In this document: positions 58,676-64,000 of the stretch, piece after piece
How positions within the stretch are numbered: position 1 is the first letter of the stretch
Layout: each line of letters starts with the position of its first letter
From: Selaginella tamariscina
Taxonomy: Eukaryota; Streptophyta; Lycopodiopsida; Selaginellales; Selaginellaceae
Direction of reading: 5' to 3'
NCBI GenBank assembly: GCA_003024785.1
Contig: PUQB01000197.1
Coordinates: forward strand, 351,929-415,928
DNA length: 64,000 bases
Notes under the pieces: model-generated
What the model saw: only the letters and a program-made list of their open reading frames with translations
The model's database searches: none
What the model was told of the DNA's origin: nothing
Made by a program: the position numbers and the translations under genes

Positions 58676-60318
58676 TGTCATAGTTTTTACTATGACTCCC
58701 TTTTACTTTGGATATTGACTGTTGTTACCTATTGTACTATGTTGATAAGCCTCAAGTGTAGAAGAACAGGCCCACTTAGTGCACTTGGATATCTAGTGAT
58801 GGTACGGCCGGGTGTCATTAGGTATTTGCAAGAAACTCTGGGCGAAGCTAGCACTTCCATCAAGAAAACTCTTACCCTGGTTTTTCGTGTCCCAGTTAGG
58901 TTTTTGGGTGGTTCCGGTGAGTTCGGCATGTTAGATATGGGTAGAAACACCCTTAGGGTTGACCTAACCCTAGGGTTAGGGGAGTCATTAATTAACTCAA
59001 GTATATTTCCTTTGGGAATGAGATTCCGTGCCAGCCCACTTATGTAAACAGGAACAGGGGGGGGCTCTGTCACATAAATAAGGTAGTATATAGGAGTGGG
59101 TTTCTGGGTTCATGATTGAGCTCGTTACTCTTCTCCTGGTGCAAGCTCTAGCTTGTGTCATCAAGGCACAACCCTCTGTTGTGCTGCCCTAACTTCCAAA
59201 TGATAGGGGTACGGGCAGCTTACCCTTAATGTTGGTGATCCATTCCTGGGAGATCTTGTCGGAATGCACGTTTCAAGAGGCAGAGGTTGAGGCTTGTTCT
59301 AGCCTCCTCCTCCACGTCAAGCTAGGAGTAGCACTCACGGCCAAGCAAGGTCATCCGTGTCCTTGTCCAATTGTGGCATGGGATCTTGTTTGATAGGTTC
59401 ACATTGCCTAGTTCCTAAAGGTTCACTGAGGGGTTGTAGAGTTGGCATTTAAAAGCCACGTTTGTGGCACTTGGTGCAACTCCCGAATCTAAGGGCTATG
59501 GCATGATAGCCCACATCGTGGAAGGCAGTGTCACATGGAGATGTGACACTGGCTAGAGGTCACACGGTACAACCCGAGGCATGCCCTTTGGGGTTGTGTC
59601 ATGAGCTTGTCACCAAGGGGTTGGATACTCTAGAACAGACATGCTTGTGCTTGCACTAGGGTGCTAAGCCTTGAGCATTTGCTCAAGGGAGGTTAGGTCT
59701 CATAATAGGTGTGCTTAGGCACACTTGGCTAGGGGAGTGTTCTCCTTGGAATCCAAGGGTTGAACAACCTAAGCTTGTTAGCAGGAGTCTTTTCGGGAAG
59801 CACTCGCAAGGTCATGCATATAGGGTTATCCAAATCTAGCCTTAGGGAGTTTGCTTAGCAGAACACTTGTGTTCGCCTATGGCGCACACTCATGTCCTCA
59901 CTAAGTATTAGCCCTAGGTCTAGGATATGACTTGGCCACCCAAACCCTTAGGGTTTAGTCATGGTTCAGGGTACCCCTTGTTACCCTAAAGGGGTTGTAC
60001 TCCCGGATGAGGGTGATTCTTTAAGGGGTAAGTAACGATGCCTTAGCTTATCATAGGGGTATGTGTGAGAACATCTTCTTTGTGGGTTAGGGCATGAGCC
60101 TGTTAGGTCTACTGGGACAGGATCCTAAAGTCTACTTGTTATCCTCTAGGTTCAGGGGATGGTCATTCTAGGGGACTTAGGGTAGGACTCTAAGTCTTGC
60201 CTAATTGGGCCAATGAGTCAGACTCTTAGGTTAGAAACTTAGCGTTGCTCACATAGGGTGATGACTCTGAATGGCCACTTGGCAGTCACGTGTTGGCCCT
60301 TTGGATTAAAACTCTGAC
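58676..60318 (+). repeat. 5' LTR (1.64 kb) of LTR element III
   Basis: Begins TGTCATAGTTTTTACTATG and ends TTAAAACTCTGACA, an inverted TGTCA/TGACA pair. It is followed immediately by a primer-binding-site match (60319). No protein domain is readable; short frames inside are shadows. Confidence 0.85.
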
Positions 60319-60336
60319 AATTGGTATCGAAGCCTA
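60319..60336 (+). promoter_or_regulatory. Primer-binding site of LTR element III
   Basis: ATTGGTATCGAAGCCTAT directly after the LTR. It resembles the initiator-methionine tRNA type TGGTATCAGAGC common in plant LTR elements. Confidence 0.7.
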
Positions 60337-63300
60337 TTCTCTACGATTAGTAGGACTACCTAAAGTTGTAGGTGTTTTAGGGTTTAGTTAGTTCTAAATT
60401 CTTAAAGTACTTTATCACTTTTGGCTAACGTCTGAATTCTGTGTGGAGAGTTGGTCTTGAGATCTATAACTCTTCAGAATACACCTACTTCATAAATGGG
60501 TGTGGGTTATGGACTCGAATGTCAAAAGTAACACTTGGAAGTCAACTTCCAAGTTGTATGCCAGGTTATTTTACCTTGTGGTTGTCTTGGTTACTTTACC
60601 ATATACTTCTATAAGACATGGCATGTTAGTTTGTTCTGGCTTACAAACTAAGTCTTGTGAGGTGGGTCTTATGATATCCTAAGTCTACACATATCAAAAA
60701 ATTTTCTTTCTTTAAAGGTGTTTGAATTTGGGATAACACAATTTGGAAACAGACAGTGTCCATTGAGTTTTGGCTTAAGGCAAGATTCAATATCAGGTTC
60801 GGCAATAGTGTTCAAACGGGGAAAGGCTTATGTTAAATGTGCATCTTTGACTTTGGGAGAAGGGGCATATTCAAACATAAGAGGGAACACTACATTTTGA
60901 CATAAGGTGTAAAATAAGCTCTCATTATAGTGCATGTTTCCGAGAGTGTAACTCTAGAAGCAGATTATGGTGTTGGACTTGTAATACAATGGAATGTCGG
61001 ATATTAACATATGATAAATATATTAAGCAATTGGTTTGAAGATCCAATGTAATTAAAGTATTGTCCGATGTTTGCAATATTTTTGATGACGCTAGCTACA
61101 AGTAACATTAGGTAAAATAGTTTACTAGTAAGTTCAAGTTACCTGATTTGAACAAAGTACAACTTGAAACCTTAATTAGTTGTAAGCGCGCACTTTGTTT
61201 CAAGTTAGGTAGCTCATCTAACTTGATTATGAAGTTGTCTCATATGAGATCATGAGAAAGTCTGGGATAATAGCTTGAGAATTGCATTTCTTATCGATGT
61301 AGTTTTGAGGTAAGATGGCATGATCTATTAGAAAGAATAATGTTGAAAACATACGTTTACATTTTCAGTTTACTGAGTAATGAAGGATTTGTATAGTGAA
61401 GGCGTTTGGCACACACTTATGCATTTTCATTGTTAACTCTTTAACCTTGGAATTTGTAACGTTGTTTGTAATGTGGTGATAAGCTCTCGAACAAGGATGA
61501 TTCCTTGGTTAAGAAGAGCATGATTTGGGATTCTCCACTTTGTTTATCAACTAAGTAAAGAAACTTGCTAAATTTGATAACTTATGTTGAGAATTACCAA
61601 TGAGCTAGTAACAGTTGGATTTCCATTGGAGGTTTAAGTGCATGTACCTCCTCAGAGAGTCGGTATTCGATGAGAATCAGAAGTTGGTATTATTTTTCAA
61701 TAATGATTTTATATAATTATTCAAAAGACGGTTTCTTGACTTTGCATCATGGTTGCAAATGTGAGCACTCAAAGAACTTATAAAATAGGTATCTTTAGTT
61801 CTTTAGAATATCAAAAAATAGAACTATTCTTGACTCTCAAGGTTTGATTGTATTCTTTGGGTTAGTTGTCGGTTCTATCTCAAGGTCTGATGGTGTTCCT
61901 TGAGTTTACTTTAACATTCGTGAAAGTACAATATCGAGTTTTATGATTAACTTAAGAAGTTGGTGTCCCTTCTTATGATCATAGTTCTTGTTCCTAACAT
62001 ATGGTCCATATCTAATACGAGAATATGAGTTTCTTATTACCTCATTCATTGAGATATTCATATCTTAGACTTTGAAAGTATTTATGACAGTCTTTTAATA
62101 TTATCCATTTGAGAGTATCAATATCGAAATTGCAACTGTTTATAGAATAAGGATTAGTTTAAAAAATGTTTATCAAAACACTAATTGCTCTAATTAGTGG
62201 AAATGCTATACTTCGTATAGTGTTGAGAACATTTACGTAATCAGTTTGAGACTTGGAAATAAATATAATGTTACAAAGGCATGCAGTATTACGAGTTCAG
62301 GGAGACTCTTATTGTAGAAATTAAGTTTTGAAATTTGGTATTTTGAACTTAGTGAGATGGGAATTAAGAATTATTGAACGACATCTAGTATGATGTGCTC
62401 TTTAAGAATGAGTACAATGAGAGTGACAATTAAGAGACGTGCTATCGAAAAGATTGCCGATTAAAGCATTAGAGATGGGTTGAAATTTTCTGGTTTCCAC
62501 ATTGTTTGTAAAAGGTATGTTAGCTTATCTGGTCCCTTAACTAGTCGGTGTTATGAAAGAGTACAAAGTCTATTGCGAAAAGTGAATATTAGTGCTATTA
62601 CACTTGGTAGTAGATTTTGACCTGAATTTAATTCCCATTGGGAATGAAGTTATGTCAATGGACATATCAAGTGGATGGGCTAATTTCAAGTTAGCATGAC
62701 CTTGTTGTATACATGTGTACAGCCATGCACCTCTGTGATCACCTCTGGCCAGATTGAACATGTTTACAAAGAATAGGTTTCGAGAGAAGTACTCTACCAT
62801 CGAAAAAGCTTGATTCCGATAAAAGTCTCATACCTAGTCTGGCGTAACTATATACTAAAGGGGGATATATAGTAGTAGACTCTTATGAAAAAGGGGTAAT
62901 GAGAAACACCGAGGGATGCAGAAATGTAAAGCTATAATATTGTTACATGTAAATATGTTGGACCATTAAGAAATCAAAGAAATGGAGAAGGTGTTTGGTT
63001 AAGCACTTGAGATGGACGTCAAAGTGCTTGTTGTCCGTTGCGACACAAGGTCGTCAATAGTGTTTGATATTAAGGAATAAAGCAAGCCTTTATTTCTTGT
63101 TAACCAAGGGCCGGCAACAACACTAAACTAGAGGCCTCCATATAAATTCTAGTTAAGTAGAAATTAACTAGTGTTGTGTCGTCAGGTGATAGACTTTATA
63201 GACGTGCAAAAGGTCTTTAAGTGATTTCATGTCGCATGGGCCTCCGGCAGCTGGGTTTACAACTCAGTGAACGACGATTTTAAAGTACTTGGTTTCGTGT

Positions 63301-63427
63301 AATGCAAGGGGGTAATGAAATTATGTGAACTTTTGACTAACTCCGCATAAAGTGATATGTTAGTTTTGGTTAGTTTCTCTAACATTATCTAGTCTCGGTT
63401 GGACGTCAACGAGAACATTGACATTTC
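60337..63427 (+). other. Internal region of element III without recognisable genes
   Basis: The longest plausible frames are about 60 codons (for example 60718-60900) and show no known domain. A GTTT-rich, weakly AT-rich sequence. Confidence 0.6.
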
Positions 63428-63439
63428 AAAGCGGGAGTG
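63428..63439 (+). promoter_or_regulatory. Polypurine tract of LTR element III
   Basis: AAAGCGGGAGTG immediately before the TGTCATAG start of the downstream LTR. Confidence 0.65.
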
Positions 63440-63622
63440 TGTCATAGTTTTTACTTTGGACGTTGATTGTTGTTACCTATTATACTATGTTGATAAGCCC
63501 TAGGTGTAGAAGAAACATGCCCACTTAGTGCACTTGGATATCTAGTGATGGTTCGGCCGGGTGTCATTAGGTATTTGCAAGAAATTTTGGGAAGCTAGCA
63601 CTTCCATTAAAAAAACTCTTAC
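63440..63622 (+). repeat. Start of 3' LTR of element III (183 bp)
   Basis: Matches the beginning of the 58676 LTR (CTATGTTGATAAGCC, CACTTGGATATCTAGTGATG, GGCCGGGTGTCATTAGG) and is then interrupted. Confidence 0.75.
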
Positions 63623-64000
63623 TGTCATAGTTTTTACTATGACTCAACCCTTTACTTTGGGTTTGACTGTTGTTACCTACCGAGTTTGTGTGACGAACCC
63701 TAGATGTAGTAGGAAACAGCCCACTTAGTGCACTTGGGTATCTGGTGATGGTCCGGCCGGTGTCATTAGGTATTTGCAGAAACTCTAGGTGAAGCTAGAA
63801 CTTACCTTCTAGAAACTCTCCCCCAGTTTACGTTCTAGGTTATAAAGTATAGCTTGTCAAAATAAGGGTTAGGAACACTCCTAGGTTGACCTAACCCTAG
63901 GGTTGCCCTAACCCCACGCCCTAATACCCCCCTAGGGGTTAGGTTTAGGTTAGGTTAGGACAACCAGTTTCTCTAAGGCTGGCATTTCCGTGCCAGCCCA
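63623..64000 (+). repeat. Nested LTR of the same family, continues past the window
   Basis: Begins TGTCATAGTTTTTACTATG and follows the 58374 subfamily (GAACCCTAGATGTAG, GCACTTGGGTATCTGG, CCCCCCTAGGGGTTAGG). Confidence 0.75.

Larger units (their letters stand above)
58676..64000 (+). mobile_element. LTR element III, non-autonomous, runs off the window
   Basis: LTR 58676-60318, internal region about 3.1 kb (60319-63439), then the start of a second LTR at 63440. The internal region has only short frames and no gag or pol motif that I can read, so it resembles a large non-autonomous derivative. The second LTR is interrupted at 63623 by another LTR start. Confidence 0.75.

Overview
This window looks like gene-poor, repeat-rich nuclear DNA of a land plant or close streptophyte. 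The support is a spliced desiccation-related (PCC13-62 type) gene, plant-type Ty3/gypsy elements, CCCTAAA-like runs and long AT-rich spacers. Family resemblances recalled from memory (DUF7869-type transposase-like proteins, repetitive HAD-like genes) lean towards a non-seed plant, but the species cannot be named. Introns in several genes are only about 45-65 bp.

Layout: 1-3.2 kb holds a decayed repeat-borne gene family on the minus strand. A minus-strand Ty3/gypsy element with short LTRs follows (3594-8519), then a MITE-like inverted repeat (8572-9022). From 10.0 to 30.1 kb lies a large inverted duplication with its centre near 23.5 kb. Each arm carries a PCC13-62 gene (10039-11398 minus; truncated copy 29888-30136 plus), an unrecognised multi-exon gene and a small exon set. 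The left arm alone received a second, young Ty3/gypsy element (16101-20941). The right arm ends in a fused LTR fragment (30137-30713).

The most interesting part is 30.7-55.6 kb, two nested copies of one giant DNA transposon. The inner copy (40737-54549, 13.8 kb) has about 26-bp terminal inverted repeats and a 4-bp ATTG target duplication. It sits inside the transposase-like gene of the outer copy (30714-40736 plus 54550-55600), in opposite orientation, which creates a 10-kb-arm palindrome. The inner copy encodes a DUF7869-like ('GHTHEDID') presumed transposase (minus), a four-exon protein with a ParB/sulfiredoxin-like segment and a methyltransferase-like C-terminal region (plus), and a HAD/FCP1-like protein (plus). 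Between the two divergent genes are arrays of the 18-bp palindrome GGCGGGATTAATCCCGCC, one upstream of each gene, with a degenerate copy in an intron of the ParB-like gene. I infer a self-contained mobile system in which the array may be a binding or methylation target for its own proteins.

The right end (56-64 kb) holds LTR fragments of a TGTCATAG...TGACA family, a roughly 180-210 bp tandem repeat, and a non-autonomous LTR element with 1.64-kb LTRs (58676 to beyond 63440). Many coding regions carry one- or two-base indels, often in homopolymers. These could be decay or uncorrected long-read errors, so intactness calls are tentative.
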